Positions 21,683-33,813 of a stretch of 64,000 bases of DNA are shown here, piece after piece (position 1 is the stretch's first letter; each line of letters opens with the position of its first letter). The position numbers were made by a program, and so were the translations under genes. The DNA is from Zygnema cylindricum (Eukaryota; Streptophyta; Zygnematophyceae; Zygnematales; Zygnemataceae), in the NCBI GenBank assembly GCA_037447655.1, contig JBBHKE010002052.1, positions 59,352 to 123,351 of the forward strand, given 5' to 3'. The notes under the pieces are model-generated. The model ran no database searches. It was not told the origin of the DNA and was given only the letters and a program-made list of their open reading frames with translations.

Positions 21683-23655
21683 GTGGGAGCGGCTGGTAAG
21701 GGACCAGAAGAGGGACGCCTACTTTCGGCCTTAAAGTTGAAGAGGGCACTCAGGAAAGGGGAGACAATTGGTGTGGCGGTTGTCCAACCTATGGAGGAAG
21801 GGAAGGAGGGGATTCTGGAAGAATGGAGTAAGAAGGATCCTGACTTCGACTCAAAAGAGAGCGACGACACCGGAAAGACTTCCGTAGAGGCCGCGGAAGT
21901 CGTGACAAAACTTCTCGAGGAGTATGTTGATGTCTTTCCCCGGAAGCTCCCAGAAGGCTTACCTCCGAAGCGCGAAGTAGTCCACAAGATAGAGCTTGTT
22001 CTCGGAGAGGTACCCCCGGCTAATTAGATGTACAAAATGAGTTACACCGAATTGGACGAACTCAAAAAACAACTTGCGGAGTTGGTTGAAGCCGGAGCAA
22101 TCGAACCGAGCAAATCACCATATGGAGCCCCGGTCCTCTTCGTAAATAAGAAAGATGGAGGTTTTCCATATGTGTGTGGATTACCGAGCGCTAAACAAGT
22201 TAACGGTGAAAAATGCGTAGCCTCTACCGAGGATAGACAAATTGTTGGATCCACTACGAGGTGCTAAATATTTTTCAAAGATAGACCTTCGAAGCGGTTA
22301 TCACCAAATCAGAATTTCTGAGGAAGATGTGGAAAAGACGACATTTAGAACTCGGTACGATCATTTCCAATTTCGGGTTATGCCATTCGGATTGACCAAC
22401 GCACCAACGACCTTTATGCACTTGATGAATTCTATTTTCTAACAATATTTGAACACTTTTGTAATCGTCTTCTTGGACGACATCTTGGTGTATAGCCAAA
22501 CGCTAGAGGATCTTTTGGAGTATCAACGAACGGTCCTACAAGTCCTTTGGGAGAACAAGTTGTACGCAAAAAGGAGTAAATGTGAATTTTTGAGAGACAA
22601 AATTGAGTTTTTCGGCCATGTGGTGAGCCGCGATGGGATCGAAGTGGATCCAAAAAAAACTAGGGCTGTGAAGGAGTGGCCGCAGCCGACGAACATTACG
22701 GAGTTACAAATCTTTCTTGGATTATGCTCTTACTATCACCGCTTTGTTGAAGGATTCGCAAAAATTGCTACACCACTCACAGATTTTCTTAAGAATGACG
22801 TGCCCTACGAGTGGAAAACGGCGCAAGGGGCAGCCTTTGAGACGCTAATGGAGCGGTTCGATACCGCCCCTCTATTACCTGTTCCCTATCCGGAATTACC
22901 CTGGACGATAATTACCAACGCCAGCGAAAAGGCTATTCGAGCGATCATTTTGCAGGATCAAGGAAAAGACATTCAACCCATTGCCTATGACAGTCGAAAA
23001 TTGAAGGCAGCGGAGCTTTACCGGGCCACACATAAAAAGGAGACAATCGCAATTATTAATGCGCAGGAGGTTTGGAAATGTTACGTTCAAGGGAAACGGA
23101 TCACGATCATCATTGATCACCGAGCTCTCAAATATCTTCAGACACAGTCAAAGTTATCAAAGAAACAAGTGTGATGGATGACGTTTTTTCAGACCTTCGG
23201 GCCAGAACTAGCTATTGAGTATAAACCGGGCAAGACAAACTAGGCGGATGCGTTGTCGAGAAGACCTGGAGTAGTTGCCCCAGTGATGGAGCAACAATCG
23301 CAAGCTTTGTAGGATGGAAACGCGAGCTTTGTGAAAAAGAAAACCGCACCGTTGGACGAAGCGCAGGATCCAAAACTTAGACAAGTGACTAGTACGGTAC
23401 AAGTGGAAAACCGGTGGTTGAGTAGGATTAAGGCCGCATACGACGAAGACGAGGCAATCAAAGATATGGTAAAACGGAAGGTATTAGTTCAAACGAGGAA
23501 TAATATGTGGCGGTACAGACCGAGTCTAACAAATAGAATTTAGGTGTCGACAAACCAGGAGTTACGTTGTACAATAGTTAAAATGAGTGATGACGAACCG
23601 CTTAGTGGACATTTCGGGCTAGATAAAACAACTGCACATGTCGCTTAGGCGTATT
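21683..23655 (+). pseudogene. Gypsy RT, RNase H and truncated integrase
   Basis: RT motifs: [55 protein letters not shown] and the catalytic FLDDILVYS at about 22480. The linker GLCSYYHRFVEGFAK is typical of Ty3/gypsy. RNase H begins WTIITNASEKAIRAI (Asp to Asn at the first catalytic position) and runs to EYKPGKTN*ADALSRR. The integrase zinc region starts (GHFGLDKTTAHV) and is cut at 23656 by the LTR of E3. Frame changes lie near 21660 and 22200, and several TAG/TAA stops are present. Confidence 0.9.
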
Positions 23656-24559
23656 ATGAAACTCTGAGACCTCCATAAGTCCTCAGAGTGGACACCTTCC
23701 AAGAAGCCTGTAGGATAAACCATGGCATATAATAACTCTGACCAACTTCACCCCTATGAAGGTAAGACTCCCTTGAGTCGATAGCAAAAAGAATCTCTGA
23801 ATTTGCTCCCCTGAGCAGTAAGTTATGGAGGGTCAAAGTTGACCTTTTGTTTAAAAGCTCTCTAGGAGAGAGGGTCCTATCTCCTAATTTTTCTAAGTCC
23901 TATCTCTCTCACAAACTCTATCTACTAATGTACGGAGCCAATCAGATTACAGTTCCGTACACAAAAGTACAGCTGCCGGTGTACTTTCTGTACGAACATT
24001 GTAGGACTTCGCCTTAATGTCAACACGTGATATTTCCGAATTCACTCCCGTAATCCTCGAAGATGCTGCGATCAAATGTAAATCCGCCACATGTCATCCG
24101 ATGTGGCAATGACCACAAACTGCCGAAATCTAAAACTCTGAGACCTCCATAAGTCCTCAGAGTGGACAGCTTCCAAGAAGCCTCTAGGATAGTCGTGACC
24201 CCTTTGTGTTTAAGCAAAAAAAACTGCCACCCTGGCAGACAAAAACTCTGACCAACTTCACCCCTGTGAAGACAAGACTCCCGTGAGTCGATAGCAAAAA
24301 GAATCTCTGAATTTGCTCCCCTGAGCAGTAAGTTATGGAGGGTCAAAGTTGACCTTTTGTACAGAAGCTCTCTGGGAGAGGGGGTCCTATCTTCTAATTT
24401 TTCTAAGTCCTATCTCTCTCACAGACTCTATCTACTGATGTACGGAACCAATCAGAATTGAGTTCCGTATGCAAAAGTACAGCTGCCGGTGTACTTTATG
24501 TACAGACATTGTACGACATGGCCAAAATGTCGACACATGTCATATCCGGATTTGATGCT

Positions 24560-26612
24560 ATCCGGATTTAGTGTTCTATTTAACCTTTCAGCTACCCCAT
24601 TCTGTTCTCTGTTTTTCTGGAACTGTCTTTTGGTGTTGAACCCCATCTTCCCTCAAAAAATCCTCAAACTGGATAGAAGTATACTCTTCACCATTGTCAC
24701 TCCTTACTCTCTTGATTGGAGTTTCATGGAGTTTTTCGCTCCATGCTTTATATCGTCTAAAACAGTCCTCAGCCTTTGACTTGTTTTTCAAAAAATATAC
24801 TCGGGAATACCGAGACCAATCATCAGTTATAGTCATCATAAATCTCTTCCCCCCCGGTGAGGGCACTCTAGCCGGTCCCCAAATATCTGTGTGTACTAGA
24901 TCTAGAAGTTTTTCTCCCTTGTAGGTGGTTGTTTTTGGAAAGGGTAATCTGTGTTCTTTACCTTGAGCACACCCACTACAATCACTTATATCATCACTCT
25001 CACTGAACTGAATCCCTTCCACCACTCCCATCTTTTTCATCTCTCTTAACTTATCTAGATTCACATGCCCAAGCCTCTTATGCCACATCATAATATCATG
25101 AACACCAGCATAATAAAGTTTCTTCGTTTCATTACTTAAGATCAGCCTAAACATCCCATGGCTACCTTTCTCAGCAATGAAATAGATATCCTCCTCAAAA
25201 CTAGCAGTAAAGACTCCTTCCCTAGTGCTAGTAAAAAAACCCTTATCATCTAATACAGATGTAGAGATAAGGTTTTTGTTCAGCTCCGGGATAAACAATA
25301 CATCAGAGAATGTTAATATGGATGTCTTTCCTTCTACTAACACTTTCAGATCTACCGATCCTACAAGAGTAGTGGTGACTATCCTCCCATCCCCGTACTC
25401 TATCTCTACGGTGGGAATCTTTCTTGTCTTAGTGAACAAGTGCCTATCCTTACACATGTGCATTGAGGCACCTGAATCTATAATCCAGCTTGCTTCACCT
25501 TTCAATCCACCGTAAGCACATTTCTGCCTTCGTGGAATTTCAACCTCAGTTTTCGCCTCCAACTCCTCATCCAAAAGGAGCTCATCGTCCTCGTCCTCGG
25601 ATTCCGCCTCAAGTACCTGTGTAACAAGGGCCTTTTTCTTTCCTCTCGGGGTACCACCGGTCTGTCCCTCCTTTAACCGAAGCTCGGTTAGCTTGGTGCA
25701 CTCTGCCATATAGTGCCCCGGTTTCTTACAAAAATGACATAAACCTTTGGGAGCCCTTGGTTCGAACTCGCCAACCTGTTTTTTCTGCTTCCTACCCCCA
25801 TAGTTTCCGACTGGTTTCCGGGAATCCTTGTTCCTCCAATCGGTCGCTGTTGCCAAGGCTTGGCCACTCTTTCCTCCCCTTCGGATCTCAATCGTATTCT
25901 CTCGAACGAGAATCATCCCTACCACTGAGTTCCATATCCACCTTGAGTCCGGCAAGTCCTGCACACGGTTGACTATGTTCTCGAACTCATCAGGTAACTT
26001 CACTAGTAAACAGTTAACTTTTTCTTTTTCACTAAAAACTTTACCCGCACTCTCTAGCTCCATGAAGAGTGTAGCAAGCTCATTGCAAAAATCTAACATA
26101 TTTCCCCCTTTGTATACATACTCATTAACTTTCTGATCAGCCAACTATTGTTGCTGAATTGTACCACTTCGGTACATCTCTATGAGAGCCATCCAAAGAT
26201 CGGATGCCCTTTCTATCTGCAAATGAGGACATGCAAGTCCTTGAGTGAGATGGCGTAGGACGAAGTGCTTTGCCGCCATATTGTTGAAGTCCCAAGTTTC
26301 AGTATCATTCTCCTCGTTCCTCAGAATAGGTGACATGAATGCTAAACTACTTGCTATTGGTGTGGTCGCCTCCTTCTCCTTTCCTTTGTCCACCACCTCT
26401 CCTTCCTTTGTTTCCTCCGTTGAAGGTGAATCCTCTTTCCTGGTGAATCTGCTTCCTTTAAACCCTGGAGGAATTCTAAGACTTGATGGACGCCCTAATC
26501 GTCCACTCACTATCCCCCAAAACCTTTTTTCGCATAGAGCTCCTATCATCATACTTTCCCAGTATATGAAGCCAGTTCCATTAAAGATTGGTACCCTAGA
26601 GGGTGGGCCCAT
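24560..26612 (-). pseudogene. E2 gag-protease-integrase, truncated
   Basis: Begins at ATG 26612 (MGPPSRVPIFNGTG), four bases inside the LTR end. One TAG (about 26145, Gln in E3) interrupts gag. Protease is intact in its motif (WIIDSGASMHMC); zinc knuckle CHFCKKPGHYMAEC. Integrase has the HHCC region and D, D (VHTDIWG; RSDNGEEY), then a frameshift near 24640, and ends in NGVAERLNRTL at the deletion joint. No RT remains, so it depends on other copies at best. Confidence 0.9.
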
Positions 26613-26616
26613 AACC

Positions 26617-27666
26617 TAAAACTCTGAGACCTCCATAAGTCCTCAGAGTGGACAGCTTCCAAGAAGCCTCTAGGATAATCCTGACCCCTTTGTGTTTAAG
26701 CAAAAATAACTGCCACCCTGGCAGACAAAAACTCTGACCAACTTCACCTCTGTGAAGAAAAAACTCCCGTGAGTCGATAGCAAAAAGAATCTCTGAATTT
26801 GCTCCCCTGAGCAGTAAGTTATGGAGGGTCAAAGTTGACCTTTTGTACAGAAGCTCTCTGGGAGAGGGGGTCCTATCTTCTAATTTTTCTAAGTCCTATC
26901 TCTCTCACAGACTCTATCTACTGATGTACGGAACCAATCAGAATTGTGTTCCGTACGCAAAAGTACAGCTGCCGGTGTACTTTATGTACGGACATTGTAC
27001 GACATGGCCAAAATGTCGACACATGTCAAATCCGGATTCGATGCCATAATCTCCGGGGATTCCACGATCCAACAAAATTTCGCCACGCGTCATCCGATGT
27101 GGCGATGGCCACAAACCGCCGAAAACTTCCTCCGCGATCTCGGCGCTAATTGCGCCCGTCTGATTAGAATCTAATTTAATCGTAGCCATAATAAATACAT
27201 GTGCGGTATTTGTTTCATTTACGAAACAAATGCGCGGTATTGATTTATAGTCCGTACCGTAAGTCGTACATTATATATTACTGGATCTATGTATCCCGTA
27301 ATTCATTTCAGTTAAATGGTTTATCGCACGTATACATATTTAAATAAATATCAAACTATATGTTACGTAACACTACCCCTAGATTAAACGGCTAAGGTTA
27401 CCGGCTATTTCCGGTCTGCCGGCCGGTAGGTACAAGGATCAAATCCTGCCGCCGGCACATACCTTTTAATTAAATAAATAAACCCTAATATAAAATTCCC
27501 GTAAACCTCAGGATAGCCAAGGTAGCCATGGCTCTAGCTTCCTCTCCAATTTCTCAATGACTGCGACAAGTTTGAGAGTTGGAGAGAGAAGTTAGAGATA
27601 GACTGCCTCGACTTCTATATTTCTTTTCAGACCTAGAAAATACTAATAAAACCATTAGTTTCTACA
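26617..27666 (-). repeat. E2 5' LTR
   Basis: 1050 bp, ending next to the E3 LTR remnant at 27666. The tRNA-like segment on the plus strand is at 27383-27466 (GGCTAAGGTTACCGGC; GGATCAAATCC; ACCTTTTAA). Confidence 0.9.
27383..27466 (+). other. tRNA-like segment in the E2 5' LTR
   Basis: A-box-like ACGGCTAAGGTTACCGG, B box GGATCAAATCC (9 of 11) inside a short TAC-AAGGATCAAATCCTGCC arm, and a T4 run right after GGCACATACC. Antisense to E2. Confidence 0.6.
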
Positions 27667-27926
27667 AAATCCTCTTTCGCGATCTGGGCGTTAATTCCGA
27701 CCGTCCGATTAAATTCACATTTAATTATTGCCATAATAAATACATGCGCGGTATTCATTTCATTAAAGAAATAAATGCGCGGTATTGGTTTCTTATCGAT
27801 ACCGTAATCCATACTTTTAAATTAATGGATCTATGTTTCCCATAAATAGTTACAGTTAAATGAATTATCTTACCTGATAATGTTTAATTAAATATCAAAC
27901 CATATAGAATGTAACACTAGTTAAAG

Positions 27927-28011
27927 ACTTAACGGCTAAGGCTACCGGCTACCCATTGTCTGCTGTCCAGTAGGTACCAGGATCAAATCCTGTGGCCGGC
28001 ACATACCTTTT
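27927..28011 (+). other. tRNA-like segment in the E3 3' LTR
   Basis: AACGGCTAAGGCTACCGG and CCAGGATCAAATCCTGTGG with ACATACCTTTTAG after it. It corresponds base for base in position to the 5' LTR copy at 33533-33616. Confidence 0.6.
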
Positions 28012-29009
28012 AGCAAATAAACCCCTAACTAATATAAATTTCCCGTAAACCTTTGGATAGCCTAGGTAGCCATGTCTCTAGCTCCCTCTCCAATTTCTCA
28101 GTGACTGCGACAAGTTTGAGAGTTCGAGAGAGAAATTAAAGGTAGACTGCCTTGGCTTCTTTCTATTGTTTCTATTCAGACCTAGAAAATACTTAAAACC
28201 ATTAATTTCTACACTCCACTTATTTTCTAGTCAATCTTTAATTTCAGACCACACTTCTCCCTACAGAAAATTAGCTTTGGGGAAGGCACAAGTTTGGTCA
28301 TCATATCTGCTACCATCTCACTATCTGGTCTGTATTCTAAACTGATTATTTTGTTTTCTACTTTTTCTCTAACAAAGCTGAGTCTCATGTCCATGTGTTT
28401 GGCTTGAAAATGATGTTTAGGATTGGCAGAAATAGCGATTGCTGCCTGATTATCACAAAATATTTTTTGCACACCACTCTTAAGGTGACCAAGCTCACCA
28501 AGCAAAGACTCGACCCACATCAATTCTTTTACAGCAGAGCAAGAGGCCATATACTCAGCCTCCATGGTAGACTGAGCAATAAATTTTTGATGTTCGCTAC
28601 TCCAACAGCAAGCCCCATCACCCATATATAATACATATCCAGAAGTGCATCTCCTCATCGGAGCATCAATATAACTGGCATCACTCCAAGTAGTGATGTG
28701 AATTTTCTCCCAACCCAAATGCAACCATAGATCCCTAGTTCCTATCAAATATCTAAGGATTCTCTTAGCTGCCTCCTAATCCCTCTTAGTGGGATGATTT
28801 AGACTTCTACTCAACACTCCTACAGCTGCAGCTAAATCCAGCAGGGTACAATTAATAAAATAGATTAGTCTTCCCACTACTTGCTTGTAAGGAATAGTCT
28901 TCATGAACTTCTGTTTTTCAGGAGGTAATTCCTCGTCTAAGAGTATGACTTCTTTTTCCTCACTCCCCTCACTTTCTTTCTTCAACTCCATAGGAGTTGT
29001 ATAACTATT

Positions 29010-29238
29010 TGTTGGATTGGCACGTGAAGCCGGTCCAATACGGGGTAGAATATGGAAATATCCATACTCGAGCTGCCCGTAATAAATGGGTACGGACCCG
29101 CAAGTCTCTACATCGAGCTGGTGGCACAGTGGTAGTGCGTTCGCAACTGAATTGAAAGATCCCAGTTTCGAACCCTGGCCGGCTCAATTTTCCCAAGTGT
29201 GGGACATGCCGAATCCCGGATTTCTAGGAAATCTAACA
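29010..29238. mobile_element. 229-bp LTR-like element (solo LTR or TRIM) carrying a tRNA-like gene
   Basis: TGTTGGATT at the left and AATCTAACA at the right form LTR-type TG...CA ends, flanked by a 5-bp duplication CTATT (29005-29009 and 29239-29243). Comparison with E1 shows the uninterrupted pol sequence, so the boundaries are exact. Such short LTRs are typical of terminal-repeat retrotransposons in miniature. It holds a tRNA-like sequence at 29115-29186, a layout comparable to Cassandra elements, whose LTRs carry 5S rRNA sequence. Confidence 0.8.
29115..29186 (+). other. tRNA-like sequence with paired acceptor stem
   Basis: GAGCTGG at 29115-29121 pairs over seven positions with CCGGCTC at 29179-29185 (one G-T pair). 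A D-arm GCAC-AGTGGTA-GTGC and a B-box GTTTCGAACCC follow in the right order, and a T4 run begins at 29188. The anticodon arm is poor (TTCGC-AACTGAA-TTGAA; position 33 is not T), so a working tRNA is unlikely. An internal Pol III promoter is the more probable role. Confidence 0.7.
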
Positions 29239-32200
29239 CTATTAGCTTTATCCATTTGAAATTTTTCAAGCATGTTTCCCAATGCTTCCTTTTAAGTCAA
29301 CTTATAATATTTCTTTTTCGGTCTCTCTCCACTTGAATTCCCAAAATATATTTTGCTTCCCTCATATCCTTCATTTCAAATCTCCCCTTAAGATCGGTTT
29401 TCAGTTAATTAATTTTTTCCATTGATTTACTTAAAAGAAGCAAATCATCAATATAAATTGCAATAAATATATAACCTTCCTCATCTTCGAAAACATAGAT
29501 TGAGTGATCTGAGCTGATCCGAATATATCCCAGACTAGTAAGAAACTCATCAAGCTTCTTATTCCACTGTTAAGGGGCCAGTTTAAAACCATAAAGCGAT
29601 TTTATCAGCCGGCATACCTTACTCTCCTCTCCTTCCTCCACAAACCCTTCGGGTTGTCGTATGAAGATTTCCTCTTCCAATTCTCCATGCAAAAAGGTTG
29701 TGTTGATGTCCATCTGGTGCACTTCCATGTCTTCCGCTGCTGCCAGGCTGAGAAGTATGCGGAGGGAGGGAAATCTGACCACCAGGGCAAAGGTTTCCTC
29801 GTAGTCAATTCCCTCTTTTTGTGTTAATCCCTTTGCCACTAAACGGGCCTTGTAGCGCTCGATTCTGTTATCAGGGTTCAGTTTTAATTTGAAAACCCAC
29901 TTACAACCGATAAGTTTTCGATTAGGTGGACAATCCACCAGCTCCCAAGTATCGGCTGCCATAATTGAGGGCATCTCTTCATTGATGGCTGTCTTCCACC
30001 GATTTTTTTCTAGACAAGTCATTCCCTCTCCATAAGTTTGAGGTTCATCTTGATGAAATAGTTTAGTTACCTTGTTATTAACCTGTATTTCTTGCAGTCT
30101 TTTGCTACTTCTCCTTCCCCCCTTAAAATCTAAGGCCGGAATAGATGGTTCTCGTGAATTCTTTCGAACAAACTCGGCTTCTCCCATATCCCTTGATTCC
30201 GAATCAATTTCCACCACGTCTTCCACTTTGGGTAGAGTTGTCACTAGAGTTTCCATATCGAGTCCTTTTCAGTGTGATTTGTACCTACAAGAATGTCATC
30301 TTCTCTAAAACTTGGATAGTCAGGGAGCTCAAAGTCATCAGAATTTTCTGACTCAAATCTGATTTTTACTCACTTTGTATATTTGAAGGGATCCACAGAC
30401 TTTCCTTTATCCATAACTACTAGATGCTTTACTAAGATTATATTTTCCCTTTTTAGATCATAAACTTTATATCCTTTAACATCCTCATCATATCCTAATA
30501 AGTATCCCGGTTTTCCTTTAGGATCTAGCTTCCAATTAGACCGATATGTATCTAGACTGAATACTTGACTGCCAAAAACCTTTAAGTAAGATATGTCTGG
30601 TTTCCGGCCTGTCCATCTCTCATAAGGTGTTTGATCTTTTATAGCTGAAGTAAGAACTCTATTCTTGAGGTTATTAGCACAGTTCATTGCTTCTGCCCAA
30701 AACCTTTTTCCTATCTTTTTATCTGACAACATACTTCTAGCACTATCACTTAGTGTTCTATTTAACCTTTCAGCTACCCCATTCTGTTCCGGATTTTTTG
30801 GAACTGTCTTTTGGTGTTGAACCCCATCTTCCCTCAAAAAATCCTCAAACTGGTTAGAAGTATACTCTCCACCATTGTCACTCCTTACTCTCTTGATTGG
30901 AGTTTCATGGAGTTTTTCGCTCCATGCTTTATATTGTCTAAAGCAATCCTCAGCTTCAGACTTGTTTTTCAAAAAATACACCCGGGAATACCGAGACCAA
31001 TCATCAGTTATAGTCATCATAAATCTCTTCCCCCCCGGTGAGGGCACTTTAGCCGGTCCCCAAATATCTGTGTGTACTAAATCTAGAATTTTTTCTCCCT
31101 TATAGGTGGCTGATTTAGGAAAGGGTAATCTGTGTGCTTTACCTTGAGCACATCCACTACAATCACTTATATCATCACTCTCACTGAACTGAATCCCTTC
31201 CACCACTCCCATCTTTTTCATCTCTCTTAACTTATCTAGATTCACATGCCCAAGCCTCTTATGCCACATCATAATATCATGAACACCATCATAATAAAGT
31301 TTCTTCGTTTCATTACTTAAAATCAGCCTAAACATCCCATAGCTACCTTTCTCAACAATAAAATAGACATCCTCCTCAAAACTAGCAGTAAAAACTCCTT
31401 CCCTAGTGCTAGTGAAAAAACCCTTATCATCTAATACTGATGTAGAGATAAGATTTTTGTTCAGCTCCGGAATAAACAATACATCGGAGAATGTTAATAT
31501 GGATGTCTTTCCTTCTACTAACACTTTCAGATCTACCGATCCTACAAGAGTAGTGGTGACTATCCTCCCATCCCCGTACTCTATCTCTACAGTGGGAATC
31601 TTTCTTATCTTAGTGAACAGGTGCCTATCCTTACACATGTGCATGGAGGCACCTGAATCTATGATCCAGCCTGCTTCACCTTTCAATCCACCGTAAGCAC
31701 ATTTCTGCCTTCGTGGAATTTCGACCTCATTTTTCGCCTCCAACTCCTCATCCAAAAGGAGCTCATCGTCCTCGTCCTCGGATTCCGCCTCAAGTACCTG
31801 TGTGACAAGGGCCTTTTTCTTTCCTCTCGCGCTACCACCGGTCTGCCCCTCCTTTAACCGAAGCTCGGTTAGCTTAGTGCACTCTGCCATATAGTGCCCC
31901 GGTTTCTTACAAAAATGACATAAACCTTTGGGAGCCCTTGGTTCGAACTCGTCGCCCTGTTTTTTCTGCTCCCTACCCCCATAGTTTCCGACCGGTTTTC
32001 GGGAATCCCTGTTCCTCCAATCAGTCGCTGTTGCCAAGGCTTGGCCACTCTTTCCTCCCCTTCGGATCTCGATTGTATTCTCTTGAACGAGAATCATCCC
32101 TACCACTGAGTTCCATATCCACCTTGAGTCAGGCAAGTCCTGCACACGGTAAACTATGTTCACGAACTCATCAGGTAACTTCATCAGTAAACAGTTAACC

Positions 32201-32797
32201 TTTTGTTTTTCACCAAAATCTTTTCCCGCACTGTGTAGCTCCATGAAGAGTGTAGCAAGCTCATTGCAAAAATCCAACATATTTCCCCATTTGTATACAT
32301 ACTCCTTAACTTTGTGATCAGCCAACTGTTGTCGTTGAATCGTACCACTTCGGTACATCTCTATGAGAGCCATCCAAAGATCGGATGCCCTTTCTACCTG
32401 CAAATGAGGACATGCAAGTCCTTGAGTGAGATGGCGTAGGATGAAGTGCTTTGCCGCCATATTGTTGAAGTCCTAGGTTTCAGTATCATTCTCCTCATTC
32501 CTCGGAATAGGTGACATGAATGTCGAACCAGTTGCTATTGGTGTGGTCGTCTCCTTCTCCTTTCCTTTGTCCACCACCTCTCATTCTTTTGTTTCCTCCG
32601 TTGAAGGTGGATCCTCTTTCCTGGTGAATTTGGTTCCTCCAAACCCTGGAGGAATTCCAAGACTTGATGGACGCCCCAACCGTCCACTCACTATCCCCCA
32701 AAACCTTTTTTCGCATAGAGCTCCTATCATCATACTTTCCCAGTATATGAAGCCAGTTCCATTAAAGATTGGTACCCTAGAGGGTGGGCCCATAACT

Positions 32798-33813
32798 TGA
32801 AACTCTGAGACCTCTATAAGTCCTCAGAGTGGACAGCTTCCAAGAAACCTCTAGGATAATCCTGACCCCTTTGTGTTTCAGCAAAAATAACTGCCACCCT
32901 GGCAAACAAAAACCCTGACTACCTGCACCCCTGTGAAGGCAAGACTCCCCTGAGTCGATAGCAAAAAGAATCTCTGAATTTCCTCCTCTGAGCAGTAAGT
33001 TATGGAGGGTCAAAGTTGACCTTTTGTACAGAAGCTCTCTGGGAGAGAGGGTCCTATCTTCTAATTTTTCTAAGTCCTATCTCTCTCACAGACTCTATCT
33101 ACTGATGTACGGACCAATCAGATTACAGTTCCGTACGTAAAAGTACAACTGCCGGTGTACTTTATGTACGGACATTGTACGACATGGCCTAAATGTCCAC
33201 ACGTGGAATATCCGGATTCGCTCCTCTAATCCTCGGAGATGCCGCGCTCCAATGTTACATCGCCACGTGTCATACGATGTGCCGCTGCCCACAAACCGCC
33301 GAATTCTCCTTCCGCGATCTCGGCGCTAATTCCGGCCGTCCGATTAAACTCGCATTTGATCGTAGCCGTAATAAATATATGCGCGGTATTGATTTTCTGT
33401 CCGTACCGTAATCCGTACTTTATATATTACCGGATCTATGTATCCCGTAATATATTATAGTTAAATGAATAATTGTATGTATACATGTTTAAATAAATAT
33501 CGTACTATATGCTATGTAACAGTACCTCTAGACTTAACGGCTAAGGCTACCGGCTATATACTATCTGTCGGCCGGCAGGTACCAGGATCAAATCCTGCCA
33601 CCGGCACATACCTTTTAGTAATTAATCCCTAGACTAATATAAATTTCCCGTAAACCAGAGGATAGCCTAGGTAGCCATGGCTCTAGCTTCCTCTCCAATT
33701 TCTCAGTGACTGCGACAAGTTTGAGAGTTGAAGAGAGAAGTTAGAGGTAGACTGCCTCGGATTCTTTGTTTCTATTCAGACCTAGAAAATTCTTAAAACC
33801 ATTAATTTCTACA
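32798..33813 (-). repeat. E3 5' LTR
   Basis: 1016 bp, TGAAAC...TTCTACA in plus orientation. Gag begins four bases beyond its inner end. Contains the tRNA-like segment at 33533-33616. Confidence 0.95.
33533..33616 (+). other. tRNA-like segment in the E3 5' LTR
   Basis: TTAACGGCTAAGGCTACCGG, then GGCAGGTACCAGGATCAAATC with B box GGATCAAATCC, then CACATACCTTTTAG. Antisense to E3. Confidence 0.6.

Larger units (their letters stand above)
24131..27666 (-). mobile_element. Ty1/copia element E2, internally deleted, inserted in the E3 LTR
   Basis: Flanked by AAATC (24126-24130 and 27667-27671), splitting the 3' LTR of E3. The 5' LTR (26617-27666, 1050 bp) is complete; the 3' LTR retains only about 430 bp (24131-24560). 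The deletion joins LTR to integrase at a short direct repeat ATCCGGATTT and removes RT, RNase H and the start of the 3' LTR. Both LTR inner/outer ends read TA rather than CA (plus-strand TAAAACTC), a shared variant. Confidence 0.9.
28227..32793 (-). pseudogene. E3 gag-pol, several stops, interrupted by an insert
   Basis: Gag starts at ATG 32793. A long frame 32460-30370 (696 residues) holds the gag end, knuckle CHFCKKPGHYMAEC, protease WIIDSGAS, the integrase HHCC region and D, D, E (VHTDIWG, RSDNGGEY, NPEQNGVAERLN). RT lies at 30256-29400 (KWVFKLKLNPDNRIERYKAR; HQMDINTTFLHGELEE) and RNase H at 28991-28227 (STMEAEYMASCSAVKELMWV; DNQAAIAIS). TAG replaces Trp at about 32475 and 28780. A 229-bp element at 29010 splits the RT/RNase H junction. 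Confidence 0.9.
23657..33813 (-). mobile_element. Ty1/copia element E3, containing E2 and a 229-bp insert
   Basis: The 5' LTR is 32798-33813 (1016 bp). The 3' LTR is in two parts, 23657-24130 and 27672-28213, totalling exactly 1016 bp once E2 and its duplicated AAATC are removed. Gag-pol runs 32793 to 28227. Ends are TGAAAC and TTCTACA in plus orientation. The flanking bases differ (TATTA against ATTTG), so no target duplication exists. The left flank is gypsy integrase and the right flank is E4 gag. Confidence 0.9.

Noticed and set aside
20379-23655. Reassignment of TAG/TAA to glutamine in the host
   Set aside because: Several TAGs in the copia copies replace Trp, Lys or Leu in paralogues, TGA stops also occur, and the spliced gene uses CAG/CAA.
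29115-29186. Functional tRNA gene
   Set aside because: The anticodon loop lacks T33 and its stem is poor; it lies inside a transposable element.
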